From assembly GCA_928212115.1 (NCBI GenBank), contig CAKMRJ010005634.1:175690987-175754986 (forward strand): DNA of 64,000 bases, in the 5' to 3' direction. The stretch is from Lactuca virosa (taxonomy: Eukaryota > Streptophyta > Magnoliopsida > Asterales > Asteraceae). The first letter of the stretch is position 1, and the number at the start of each line of letters is the position of its first letter. The position numbers and the translations under genes are program-made. The notes under the pieces were generated by a model. That model made no database searches. It saw only the letters and a program-made list of their open reading frames with translations, and was not told where the DNA came from. Shown here one piece after another: positions 30,615-42,172 of this stretch.

Positions 30615-32404
30615 AAATAGTAGGTTGCTTTTTGGCACTCCAGGAGACAAGGTTTCCACCAAGAAAGATAGAATAACCATAGGTGGAGCGTCGCGTCTCA
30701 ATACATCTAGCCCAGTCCGTATCAGAGTAACCAAGAACAGATGATGACTGTGGTCTATGGAAAATTAGCCCATATGAAATAGTACATTTAACATAGCGAA
30801 GGATGCGTTTGATAGCCTGAAAGTGGTCAATTGTGGGTGCTTGAAGAAATTGACTTACCTGATTCACTGCAAAGGAGATATCAGGTCTTGTAATGGTTAA
30901 ATACTAAAGAGCACCAACTAGAGAACGATACAAGGTAGGATCCGAGAATAGGCTGCCAGTTGTGCACAATTGATCTGTTGTTGTTAAAGGAGTAGTGGTA
31001 GGTTTGGACTCCAATAAGCCAGCCTGTGTTACGATATCATGTGCATACTTGGCTTGAGTGAGAAATAAACCAGTATCTGTATACGTGACTTCAAGACCAA
31101 GAAAGTAATTTAACTTACCAAGATCTTTTGTTGCAAATTCATTATTGAGACGAGTGATGAAGGTGTGAATGAGGGCAGGATCACTTCATGTAAGGATAAT
31201 GTCATCAACGTACACAAGTAGATAGAGAAGTGTGGAACCTTTCTTGAAAACAAAATGTGAAGTATCCGCACGACTGCAAAGAAAACCCAATGTGACAAGA
31301 AACGTACGCAACCTATGAAACCACGCTCGAGGTGCTTGCTTGAGCCCGTAGAGAGCTTTCTTCAATTTACACACATGAAATGGGAATTTTTCATCAATGA
31401 ATCCTGGAGGTTGTTCCATGAAGACAGTATTAGTAAACTGACCATTAAGAAATGCGTTTTTGACATCTAATTGATGCAGTGACCATTGATTCATGACAGA
31501 CAAGGAGAGAACAATACAAACGGTGGAAGCTTTAACAACCGGACTAAACGTGTGGGAATAGTCAATACCGGGTACCTAAGTAAAACCTTAAGCGACTAAC
31601 CAGGCCTTATACCTGTCAATAGAGCCATCAGAGTGAAACTTGGTGTTAAAATTCCATTTGGATCCAACAACATTAGAGTGTGAAGGACGAGGAACTAATT
31701 CCCATGTGTTATTTGACCTTAAGGCGGACATTACTTCCTCCATTGCCATTAGCCAATGCGGATGTTTGGCAGTGAATTTGAAACCTTTTGGGACTGTGGA
31801 GGTAAAAAGTGCATGAATTAAATTTGTAGTGCCCAAAGTAGCAAGGCCAGCTCGATGTTTGGGTTTAAAAATGCCTGCTTTTCCTCGAGTTACCATGGGA
31901 TGAGTGGATACTGCTGGAACAAGAAATGACGGAGGTGTACTTGGTAGTGAGACTGGTGGTGTAATTTGAGGTGTGGCAGGTGGTGTAGGTAGTGGTGTGG
32001 CTGGTGGTCTGGCTTGTGGTGTAAGGGGTGGAGTAGTCACCGTAGGGGCAGCAGATGTATAAACATCAGGAGGGCACAAATCACAAGTAGATATTTGTGG
32101 GACTGACATGTTTGTTGATGGAGATGGAATAGGAGGCGATGCCGATAGTGATGGAGCAGTGACTGATGAAGAGGATGATGGGATATGGGTGTCCGAGCAC
32201 TCTAGAAAAGAAGTGTACGTTAATTGAGAAAGATCCGATGAGGAGGTTTCCCCAGAAAATGGAAATTTATGCTCGTCAAATTGAGCACGTCGTGTTGTGT
32301 AGATATGGTTTGTAGCGGGATCCAAACACCGGTAACCTTTTATAGCTAGAGTTGTATCCAAGAAATATGAAGGGAGCACTACGTGGAGCGAGTTTATGAG
32401 CTGA
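30615..32404 (-). pseudogene. pol: Ale-like Pol: linker, reverse transcriptase, start of RNase H
   Basis: Minus-strand order: Ser/Thr/Pro-rich linker (about 31900-32300), RT start (WLMAMEEVMSAL, VVGSKWNF), DVKNAFLNGQ, PPGFID, LYGLKQAPRAWF, catalytic YVDDIILT (about 31186-31210), SLVGALQYLT, and RNase H start DTDWARC to SWSAKKQPTI. In-frame stops occur in the RT (near 31575-31588, in the GFT region, and near 31185 just after YVDD). The catalytic pair DD is present. The stops show this copy cannot make its own enzyme. Confidence 0.9.
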
Positions 32405-33545
32405 CTAATCTCGCATGTAAGGAAACACCCGACACCCAAACACCCGAAACATGTCATAATTTGGAGTGGTAGAAAATAGTACTTCAAAAGGACTTTTATC
32501 AAGAAGAAGTTTAGACGGCAAGTGATTGATGATGTACACAGCCGAGATAAAGGCATCTACCCAATAGGATGCAGGAACGTGTGCGGTAAAAAGCATGGCT
32601 AAGCCTGTTTCGGTGATGTGATGATGCTTGCGTTCGACCCTCCCGTTTTGTTGATGAGTGTATGGACAAGATATTCGGTGATGAGTTCCATTATGAATCA
32701 GTGTTTGATTTACTTGATGATTTAGAAACTCGGTGCCCCCATCTGTTTGAAATATTTTAACCTTGCAAGAAAACTGATTTTGAACAAAGTTTAAGAAATT
32801 AGTGAGAGTTGCTGCAAAATCAGATTTTCATGTTAGAGGATAAAGTCATGTGAACCGCGAATGATCATCCACAAAGATGACATAATATAGAAAACCATCT
32901 CGTGACTGTAATGGTGCCGGTCCCCAAAGATCACAATGGATTAAGTCAAGAACACAAGAGGATCGTTTAACATTATCTTGAAATGGTAAACGCTTGCTTT
33001 TCGATGATTGACATGAAGAACAAACACCAGGTTTAGGTAAAATTGAAGTAAGAGATAAAAAATCCAATTTTTGCAATAAAGAAACAATGTCAAACGATAC
33101 ATGACCTAATCTATTATGCCATATTTCAAAGGAAGCACTAGTCCTCTTATTCTTTAAGTTGGCTAAAAACGCCTTATTTCCTTGATCAAGTACATAAAGT
33201 CCATCTTCACACCTGCCCTTGACGATTATTTTCTTGGTTATGTGATTCTGGATTGCAAAAAAATTATTAGAGAAAAGAACATCAACCGGTGAGTCATGTG
33301 TTCGCTTACTGATAGAGAGTAAGTTCTTTCTGAGATGTGGAACCACCAAAACATCAAAGAGAGTGAGATTTTTCGATATAAGAGAATGACCAATATGGGA
33401 AATTTAGATAATTACCATTCCCGAAAACAACTTGATCCTTGCTGGTGTATGGTGAGGATGAGTCAAGATGTGATGATGAGTTTGTCATATGTGTTGATGC
33501 ACCAGAATCGACATACCAATCGGGTTTGGACTAAGTAGTGTTGCA
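32405..33545 (-). pseudogene. pol: Ale-like protease and integrase
   Basis: The protease motif WYVDSGASTHMT is at about 33480-33515 on the minus strand, just after a TAG at about 33531. The gag-pre-integrase region has WHNRLGH and CSSCQSSKS. The integrase core has Asp in LIHCDLWGP, Asp in FQTDGGTEF, and Glu in QQNGRVERKHH, then FGCRVFPY. There is a stop after VDDHSRFT near 32843 and frame changes elsewhere. Identity as copia integrase is certain; activity is lost. Confidence 0.9.
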
Positions 33546-34428
33546 TTGCGTATGGAATGCATGAGCAAGATTGGCATCAAGAGTAGAACCTTGTTGATAA
33601 GTGGAGAGATCAGGACAAGTTGAGGCATAATGTCCGTTCTTTCTGCAAAGCTGGCAATGGGGTGGTCTCTTACCACGCCCTCGTCCCCCCTGCATAGTTT
33701 GAGAGGCCTCGTCCTCGCTGTGAAGTGCCCCCTCGAGGTGATGATTGAGTCGAAACCCTGTGAGACTCAGCATTGAATGCAGTTGGAGTGGAAACAGGAC
33801 CATGTAGAGAGATGAGAAAAAGTTTGTGACTTTGTGCTTGGGATAGAAGGACACGAAAAAATGGGTAAGGTGTAACAGCCTTATGAGCAGTTGAGAAGGA
33901 TTCATATGCAGCCCCAAGACCACATAAAAAATAATGAGCTTTATCGGATTCATCAACAGGGTGACCAATAGCGGATAACTGATCACAAATTGCCTTGAAT
34001 TTTCTGCCAAACTCGGTGACAGAAGAGGTTCCTTTTTGAATCTGACGAAGAGAGTCTCGAAAGGTTTGAAGGCGTTCTCTGGAATCATGAGAGTAAGCAC
34101 TCTCTAAGGCCTTCCAAATGTCGTGTGCAGTAGAGTGGCCAAGAGTTTCTGCCATAGCTTCTTCTGATAAGGAAGATTGAATGATGAGGAGGGCCTTTTG
34201 ATCAGCATTGAACCAAGTTTCATAGGCTGGGTTTGGTGAACTTTTCCCGTCAGTTTGGATGGTTGCTGGAGGTGTGGGAAGGGAACCATCGACATGCCCC
34301 AGGAGGTTTTGATAGGATAAGAGGGGATGAATTTGATTCTTCCAGAGAAGGAAATTGGAGGAGGTTAATTTGATTGTGAGAAGGTGAAGGATTGTATTGA
34401 GAGAAAGATCTGATGAGGAGGAGGCCAT
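33531..34428 (-). pseudogene. gag: Ale-like Gag
   Basis: Starts at the minus-strand ATG at 34428 (MASSSSDLSLN), 60-odd bases inside the primer-binding site. Residues ~10-200 form a UBN2/copia capsid-type domain (FLLWKNQIHPLL, WNALE-like WKALESAYSH). A frameshift near 33670-33700 leads to an RG-rich linker and a zinc knuckle (C QL C RKNG H YAST C) at about 33600-33650. Normal length for Ale Gag except for the shift. Confidence 0.88.
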
Positions 34429-34489
34429 GAGAGTCGACAGAAAGAAGAAGGATTGAAAAGAGGGTACGACTAGGGTTAAGAATGTCTGA

Positions 34490-34498
34490 CTGATACCA
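34490..34498 (-). promoter_or_regulatory. Primer-binding site of the Ale-like element
   Basis: Minus-strand TGGTATCAG directly at the end of the 5' LTR, complementary to the 3' end of initiator tRNA-Met as in most plant copia elements. Confidence 0.85.
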
Positions 34499-34656
34499 TA
34501 TAAAAAGTAATTTCCCACACAAAATTACGTATGATTTTATTAATCAATCTATTTATACAAGTACAAGATACAGATATACATGATAGCTAGCAACAATGAA
34601 TGAAATTTAAAATAAAGACATATCTTGAACATCATCTGTTAAGTTATCAACTAATA
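34499..34656 (-). repeat. 5' LTR of the Ale-like element
   Basis: 158 bp, TATTAGTTGATAAC to CTTTTTATA on the minus strand, directly followed by the primer-binding site; the far side is flanked by the CATCC duplication. Confidence 0.92.
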
Positions 34657-34661
34657 CATCC

Positions 34662-34760
34662 GACTCATGGAAATAACGTTGTTAGTGCAAGACTTGGCCG
34701 AAGATCAATCAACGACTTTGGAGGTCAAATTGACAATTAGGGCTAAATATAATTTGTAGA
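34662..34760 (+). pseudogene. NAM-associated-like remnant, right part
   Basis: Continues the reading frame of 26460-27241 after the copia insertion, giving LMEITLLVQDLAEDQSTTLE and ending at TAG near 34758. The helical, leucine-rich end matches the usual C-terminus of this family. Confidence 0.45.
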
Positions 34761-36678
34761 ATTCTAAATTACAAATTTATGTGTTTTTTAAGTTTTTATT
34801 TATGTGATTTTAATCTCATGTTATTTTCCAATTTTATTTTCTATTATGTAATTTTCGAGAGGTTAATAAGAACTTAAGTTTTATTTTAAATAATACTCAT
34901 GTTTTTATATTAAATGTTACATTTTTAATAAAAAGATTAGATGACATAGATGAGACTACACCCTACTCATAGGAAAAAATGACAAGAATGACAAAATCTT
35001 ATATGAAACCTATCTTGGCACCAAATGTTGGAACCACTCCATTTAGCTTAAGACTAACTTGTTAATTCACATCTATTAAATATTTGTTCAATGACAAAAA
35101 TTAAATTTGTATTTGTTACATTTTTATTTTTATTTAATTATCATATAAAAGAACTACCACTATATCACCAATCCCCACTACCACCACAGCCCACCTATTG
35201 CTGGAAAAGCAACCATCAACCATAACTATCATCAACACAATCACCACATCACCACTGTTGTCATCTGGCCCACTAACCACCACACTACCATCGATTTCAA
35301 ATCCCTAAACTAAAATGAAAACCATAACTTGAAATCTTAATAAAAACCCTAACCCACCACCATAAATATAAAATCCTACGTTAAAAATTAAATAAAATCA
35401 CCTAATGACGCATATGGAATGTGTAGTTGTGGTTGGAGTTGGAGTTGCATGGGGAAAGAAGGAGTAGTTTTCATCTTGCTCGACGTTGGTGTTAGAGGTG
35501 ACAAGCGTCTTTCTTTCTAGTGTTGAGAGGGAGAGGGAGAGTGAGAGGGAGGTAGAGGCAAATGCTACAATCGAGAAATGAAGATGTGGGTGTAGAAGCT
35601 GAGGTAGCAGAGGAGATGGTTGGCATGGAAGAGAGCACATGAGTGGGTTTTTCAGGAAACAAGGAAAAAAGGTGACGAAGGAGAGAGGAAGGAGCTAGTT
35701 GTTGGTGAAGGAAAATAAATGGTCGTCAATATAGAGGTAGAGGAGCTAGTCGTTGGAGAAGGAAAAGAAATTGTCGACAATATAGAGACAGAGGCTTTTT
35801 TTTTTTTTAGGATAAGAGCGTTTGAAATATTTTAGGTGTAAGTTTCAACAAATTACAATTTTGAATAGTAATATGAATAAAAGACAAATTTGGCCTTTAT
35901 CATTTTACAAGCATTTAACCAAACTCGTTAAACTATAAAAGTCTTAAGGACCCCGTCTACAAGTTTTAGAAATCATGAAGATTAACTATTATCAATTTTT
36001 GAAAGCTTATGAATTGATGTAAACCAAAACTATATATAATGTACTCTAAATTTTATTTGGATCATTTAACTTTCTAGTTTCTACTAGCTTTTTTTTTCCG
36101 ACATAAATTATTGGGTTTTGTAAGAACTTTATATTAAGTATTCAAAATGATTTTCTTATTGTTATCAACTTTTTAAAGTCCGATCCAAAGTCTTTCGTGC
36201 AACAAATCATATATCAACATATCTGCCTTTTCATGATTAAGCAAACTTAAAATCGACTTTAATCAAATCTATAGATAAATGATGATCAACAGTTGTTTAT
36301 TTAAATAAAAATGTTTTATCAAGTGGGTATCAAGAATTTTAATATCATACTAATTACATTATTACTGTCTTAATGACATATCGTACTCAAAGTTGAAAAA
36401 TATGACATATGGAGCATAAATATAGGTATGCATCAAAACTTCGTCATAAAATGATCTTAGACAACTGTTATTTCAAATTAGAATACAGATCCCCATGTTC
36501 TAGAATTTCCTCCCTATTTGATTATTAATATAATTTTCATAAAATTCGGGAATCTACATATTCTACAAATTTAAATGTTCAGTAACTGATATTTTATGTT
36601 TTTATTAACATAAATAAATTTCTTTTGATATATGAAAAGTTGTGTTTGACGGTATATGTATCAATCATGAGTTAATGT

Positions 36679-37098
36679 CTTATTGAGTTAGTATGGGTTA
36701 TGTCTAGGGCTATATCAAAGGCTATAGGACCGAATAAAAAACTTTTAATTATGACATTGAAACTGATCAAGTCAGACTCAGACGCTTACCAGTAAAAATG
36801 AATGATATGTCAACGCAAGAAATGTATTTGCACGGTTTATATAACTTATAGCTTTAGTTATAAACAAGATTTGATTTTTTATTTAATGTCCGATTGAGTT
36901 AGTATGTGTTATGTCTAGGACTAAATTAAAGGCTATAAGACCGAATCAAAATGACACTGAATCTGACTAAGTCAGACGGAGTCTCTTATCAAACCCAGTA
37001 AAAATGATTAATATGTCAAAGCAAGAAATATATTTGCACGATTTATATAACTTATATCTTTAGTTACAAACAAGATCTGATTTTCTAGACCTTTTGAC
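36679..37098. repeat. Diverged 211-bp tandem duplication
   Basis: GATTGAGTTAGTATG-type sequence at 36681 recurs at about 36892. Both units continue with TATGTCTAGG, GGCTATA.GACCGAAT, CAGTAAAAATGA, GCAAGAAAT.TATTTGCACG and ACAAGAT.TGATTTT. Confidence 0.8.
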
Positions 37099-37317
37099 AT
37101 GAATTAGGAGAAACTACATGTTAGAAATGTAATTCCAATTAATTTATATCATAAGAAAACGTATTTCTAAAATTAACTTTTAAATGTTTGTTTTATAAAT
37201 TTATAATTAAATAAGAAACCTAGTTACCTGGATTTGTTTTTTTTTTTTTAATTTAATAACCGGATGCCATTTTTTATGATGAGCTAGTATAAGACTATTA
37301 AGTTCTTTAATACTGAT

Positions 37318-37319
<2 letters not shown>

Positions 37320-37382
<63 letters not shown>
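37320..37382. repeat. (TA)n microsatellite
   Basis: About 31 uninterrupted TA units. Confidence 0.97.
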
Positions 37383-37385
<3 letters not shown>

Positions 37386-38103
37386 AAGTTCTATAAAAGA
37401 TTTTTTTATATATAATTTTTCCTTTATAATTACAGGCTTTAGTAACTGCCTGGGTGGCTGGGTCTATCTCAAAGTTTCGTTGAGCCCGTTTTATATGTAA
37501 TAGGAAAGCCCACAAATCGAAAATTCAAATTAGGGGATTGGGGCCAAAATTCCTAAACCATGAAAAAACCCATTAGGCTATGGGTAATTGGGTAGAGGTG
37601 AAAAAAAAAGTTTGAGATCCCAAACCTATCATTCGAAAACTAAACCGGTTTAATAGAGAATGGACCGGTTTGAATTCCATCTACCACATATGTGAAATTA
37701 AATATCCTCTTACAATTTTTTCTACTTATCATCATATCCCTGTTAATGTTGGGTTAATCGAATTTAAGTCTAATGTCATTTTAGGAAAGTTGCAGACAAA
37801 AATGCAAAAATGGTCCCTGTGGTTTGTCATGTTTTGTGGATATGATCCAAACCTTTAAAAAATTGGATTTTTGGTCCTTATTGAGAGGTTTGTGTGTGGA
37901 ACAAGTCCCTAGAGTTAACTTTCGTTTGTTTGTGGCTGTTAAACCCCTCACGTGCATTGCACACTAGGGCATAAATGTCTTTTTACTTGAGGGACCATTT
38001 TTGCAATTCCTGAACTAATATATGGAGACTTCCCCAACGTTCAAGTTGTTCTTCCTTCTCTCTTCTCTCTTTGTTATCGATCGTCTTGTCAGTTAATCAC
38101 ACA

Positions 38104-38450
38104 ATGGTTCTCTGTTTTTGTGGTAAGTATGATGTTGTTAAATGCTCATGGACGCCGAAGAACCCAGACAGACGTTTCTATGCTTGCCCTCAAAACGTAA
38201 AGAAATCTGTTTGCACCCATTTTATTTTTGATGGTTTGTAAACTAATAACATTTGTTTTTCCCCTTTTTGAAGGATTCTGCTTGTCGCTTCATCGGATGG
38301 GTTGATCCCCCCATGTGTGAAAGGTCTAAAGTCATTATACCTGGACTATTGAGAAATATGAACTGGATGCAAGCTTGGTGCACGGCTCTAAAGATTCTCT
38401 TATTGGCTAGTTGGGTGTTTTTTGTGATTTTGTTCATATGGTCTGTTTAG
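38104..38450 (+). CDS. Small GRF zinc-finger membrane-anchored protein (two exons)
   Basis: Two exons, 38104-38196 and 38274-38450, joined across a 77-bp intron (GTAAAG..TTTTTGAAG), give about 89 residues. The first exon has CFCG..CSWTPKNPDRRFYACP and the second CRFIGWVDPPMCERSK: the GRF zinc finger (Cys ligands, GRF-type RRF core, W.DPP) of At4g04775-like plant proteins. The C-terminus is a hydrophobic helix (about 20 residues, LLLASWVFFVILF region), as in relatives. The usual coiled coil between finger and helix is missing, so a deletion is likely. GRF fingers bind nucleic acid; the function of the plant family is unknown. The splice sites are my prediction. Confidence 0.65.
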
Positions 38451-38922
38451 GTTTAGGTATTAGGGAAATGGGCTGTGTTTTTTTTGTTGAAGATCGATAA
38501 AAGTGTGGTTTTTGGGTGGATTAATGGTTTTTGGTACTTTGACCTAGGTTCTTTGTAGTTGTTTGTAAGGTCAAAGTAAGTTGTTTATGTACTAACTAAC
38601 TTCCTGATATAAATGTGAATTTTATGGAGTTGCTTTACAAGAAAGGTTAATGTAAATAATTGACTGCAATTACATAATACACAGCAATAACCAAAAACCA
38701 AAATAACCAAGGCTGTAATTACATAATAAACTACAAACACATTAACCAAACTGTCAACCATATGGTGCAATTACATTATCCCAAAATATGCAACCCTATA
38801 TATGTTCTAGTACATATCATGCTAATGAAAACCAAAATAACCATAAGTCATAAGTGTTATAACATCAAAACACTTCCAAAAGTAGCAAATAACATCTGCC
38901 AAAACAAACACAACCTTGATCT

Positions 38923-39708
38923 TCAACTTCCATCTCCTTGACCTTTGAATGTCCTTGAGTTGTGACCTTTGTTTTTGCATTTTGCACATGTTACACTGAC
39001 ATATTTCCTTGTTAATTTTTGAACTCCATCAGGACTAACTCTACAGCCTTCTTCTTGACTTACACCATGAGTAACACTCTGACTTTGACTCCCTCTTTGA
39101 CTCTGACTCAATTTTTGATCCTCACTTTTCTTCCTCTTCTTCGTAGGCCTACCTGGTTGCTTATGATGTATTGGAGGGATAAGTGTGGTGGGACACAAAC
39201 TTTTGGGCCACATTATTCTTCCTTTTATGGGCTCTACCTTTATAGGAATATGCATTCTTCCATGTATCCAACCACTATACCTTATTGACCCACCTATAAA
39301 TGTCACCAACATCCTATGAGTTATTGGTCATTTCATAAAGGGTTGCAATGGCATGTTTACAGGGGATGCCTATTAGCTCCCACTTCCTGCAAGTACATGT
39401 GTTGTTCCTAACATCTACAACATGTTGATCTTGCCATGCCCCAATCACTTGGTATTTCTCACCCCCATTCCACCTAGCAATGTAATGTGATGCATGAGAC
39501 TTGTTTACATCCAATATGGTTGTTGCAGTGGGTGTTAAAGGCCCTTTTGCCTTGTCCATCACCTTCAAAACATTACAGATTCTCTTCATCAAGTATTGTC
39601 TAATATACTCCAAACAACCTATGATAGGTTTATCTCTTCCCTCTATTATCTTGTTGTTAAATACCTCACAAAGGTTGTTTAAGAGTATATCAGAGATTGC
39701 TCTGCCTG
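38923..39708 (-). pseudogene. MuDR transposase, C-terminal exon
   Basis: The minus strand starts after an acceptor-like TTAACAG at about 39709. It contains the SWIM zinc finger (NNTCTCRKWELIGIPCKHAIA, C..C..C.H) preceded by KYQVIGAWQDQHVVD, then, after a stop near 39314, GRPTKKRKKSE and a broken zinc knuckle (CAKCKNKGHNSRTF, final Cys replaced). This order is that of Mutator-like transposases. The catalytic DDE region would be upstream and is absent, so the gene is truncated as well as broken. Confidence 0.85.
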
Positions 39709-39724
39709 TTAAAAAGAACAACAT

Positions 39725-42126
39725 ATTGTTTTAAGTACAATGTAACGCCAGTATTTCAAGGCTAAGCAATAATTCGATGAAGTAATAGTCAAGATCAACC
39801 ATTGTAACCTATTTTAAAAGTAGTAACGATGAATTAATTGAATATTATGTGAATTATGTGATTTCCCTTATGTTCTATATATATGGTGTACCTTTTGTTT
39901 ATAATTGCCGATACAATATACAAGTTTTCTTATTCAAATTTCTTCATTCTTGCATATACCACTTTTACACTCTCTTTGGTGTCACTAGGCAAGGATTCTT
40001 AGCGAAGTCTATGTAGCAATGACATGGCATGACAAAATGGCAAAGGAAAATGACAACAACTTGACGTTTCCTTTTTTTCTCCTTGTTTAATTTTTTTTCT
40101 CTATTGTGTGTACAAAATGGCAAAAGTGACAAAGTGATTACAACTTACACCGCACATCTTGCGTGACAAAGAAGTGGTGGTAAGGAGGAGTTGGAAGTGG
40201 CAAAAGTTGATACCACCACTTGGTTTAAAAATTGAGTTCCAAAATTTTAAGTTTAGTAGACACCATTTTTCAACAAGAATTTTTATTTATTTATTTAACC
40301 AATGAAATATATGACCCTTGAAAGCGACGGTATAACAAAAATATGCCGGTCTTTTGAAATGTTATTAAAACAAAAATATCGTGAGGTTTCAAAGTAACCA
40401 TTTTGTAATAGTGGCCGTCATCAAATAAATGTTCAAGTTGAATTGAGCTATGAGTTAGGTGGACAATGAAGCCATGACAAATGAGCAAAACCCTACCAAT
40501 GCAAGGTGACAAAAACACAATAAAAAAATCCCAAGGGCAACATTATCATCCCCACCATATTTAGAGTGTTACCATCTTTATTTTCAAATGTTTCAAAGGG
40601 TCCACTCGATTTTAACTTATGAACAACCATAATATTGTTATTGCTCCACGACTTATCTCCACGTGATAAGCAATAATGCAAGTTCGAGTGTGGATCGTCT
40701 AGAAAATACAGTTTACTATTTTATTTTTTTTTAAAATTTTTTTATTATTATTTTTTTTGTAGCAGATCATCTTATATCTTTTAAAAGTACCGGATTACAC
40801 ATTTTAAAACAAATGAAGCAATGTTTAGCTCATTGCTCCTACTATCATCTACTTGATGGTATATCATTAATGATCCATACTATAGCGACATATTAAATCA
40901 CTGACTCATCGTTAAGTCACTAATGTGTGCTTTCTAGTAGTGGTTTAGTTTTCAGTCAGAGTGTAGAAATTCTCAAACGAAACAAACAAACAAACAAACA
41001 AAAAAAATCATGTTAAATCAAAATTTAAAGCTAAATGTCTAATTTGCCAAATCAGATCTTTCAATGTCTCAAAAGGATGTTTTTTTAACCGATTCTTTAT
41101 CACACAAAATCATTCGTGACCCACCTTCCTCTTTCGGCGTACCAAGACAAATATGATAACATCGTGTTTGTGGCGGACATTAACAAGTAACAACCCCACC
41201 ATATAATATAGACACGTTGTAAACTTGTAATTCAAAGATTTCATGTAACATCAACTATGAACTATCAATAAAATCAACTATCAAAAAGTTTGGAAAATAT
41301 TAAGTTAGGGTATTAATTACGAATAAATTTATTAAGAGTTTATGTTATTTTAGAACACTCATCTGTTTTCAAATAAGACTTGAATCCTTAAGCTAGAGCA
41401 CTTGCTATCAACTTTTTTTAATATCTATATATTTATAGATGATTATAATATAGGCCAAAAATTTTAAATATACATTATAAATTAATTGATTTATCTTCTA
41501 CAAATATACTTATTTAATTTTATAAATATGCTACTTTCTCGTTTATCATTCGTGTATTTTTTTTTTAAACATTACTCCTTTCAAAAAAAAGTTGAAGAAA
41601 GTTGACTTTTAACTTTTTTTGTGGATTATAAACTTTTAGTGGGAGTGACTCTCTTTTTATTCTAAAAAGAAATAATCCAAAAAAAAAAAAAGAGGGAGGG
41701 GAGAGAGTATTCGACTTTCTCATACCCATTTGTGTGATACTTATTCAATAATGCTTCTTTTAAAAATAAAAATAAATAATAATAATAAATAAAAATAAAT
41801 AAAATCCATGTGCTGAAAAACCATCTCTTATATAGTCACATAAATGAGTGGGTCATATTATTTTAATTCATCCAATTTTTGGGTATTTGCCAAAATCGCC
41901 AACATGCCCATAATGGATTCAGATTTTGGACATACAAAGTGTATTCATTTTTCTGTTGTATCTTACATTTGAAAAATATCTACATCCACCCATTTTTTTT
42001 TATAGATGTTTAGTATCATTAATGACAATTTCTTGCACTTATATCATCTTTTTTCAAGATGTTTAGTATCATCAGTTTTTCGAGAAAATTACAATTTTCA
42101 TGCACTTATATCGGAATTTACTTCGG

Positions 42127-42172
<46 letters not shown>

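Larger units (their letters stand above)
27242..34656 (-). mobile_element. Ale-like Ty1/copia element with TSD catcc
   Basis: Two 158-bp LTRs at 27242-27399 and 34499-34656 differ at only two or three positions. CATCC flanks both sides (27237-27241 and 34657-34661). A primer-binding site and polypurine tract are adjacent to the LTRs. Gene order on the minus strand is gag, protease, integrase, RT, RNase H. Very short LTRs and a UBN2-type gag fit the Ale (Retrofit) lineage. The coding region has several stops and is split by solo LTR F in RNase H. Confidence 0.93.
34761..37780. other. Low-complexity intergenic DNA
   Basis: No supported gene. A CCACCA-rich stretch lies at 35160-35300, a GAGAGGGAG purine stretch at 35520-35560, and short imperfect repeats (GGAGCTAGT.GTTGG type) at 35690-35770. 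A diverged 211-bp duplication and a TA microsatellite are listed separately. Confidence 0.5.
37785..39724. mobile_element. Decayed Mutator-like (MULE) DNA transposon
   Basis: The left end carries GCAAAAATGGTCCCTGTGG, a terminal-repeat type frequent in plant MULEs, with an inverted-looking GGGACCATTTTTGCAA near 37995. Inside are a GRF zinc-finger gene (plus strand) and, convergent to it, the C-terminal exon of a MuDR-type transposase. I could not find the opposite terminal repeat, so the right border is uncertain and the element is probably truncated. Confidence 0.6.

Noticed and set aside
35398..35640. 80-codon Ser/Leu/Pro-rich minus-strand ORF
   Set aside because: It derives from a purine-rich low-complexity stretch; no domain or promoter.
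37207..37515. 102-codon ORF with alternating Tyr-Ile
   Set aside because: It is only the translation of the (TA)n microsatellite.
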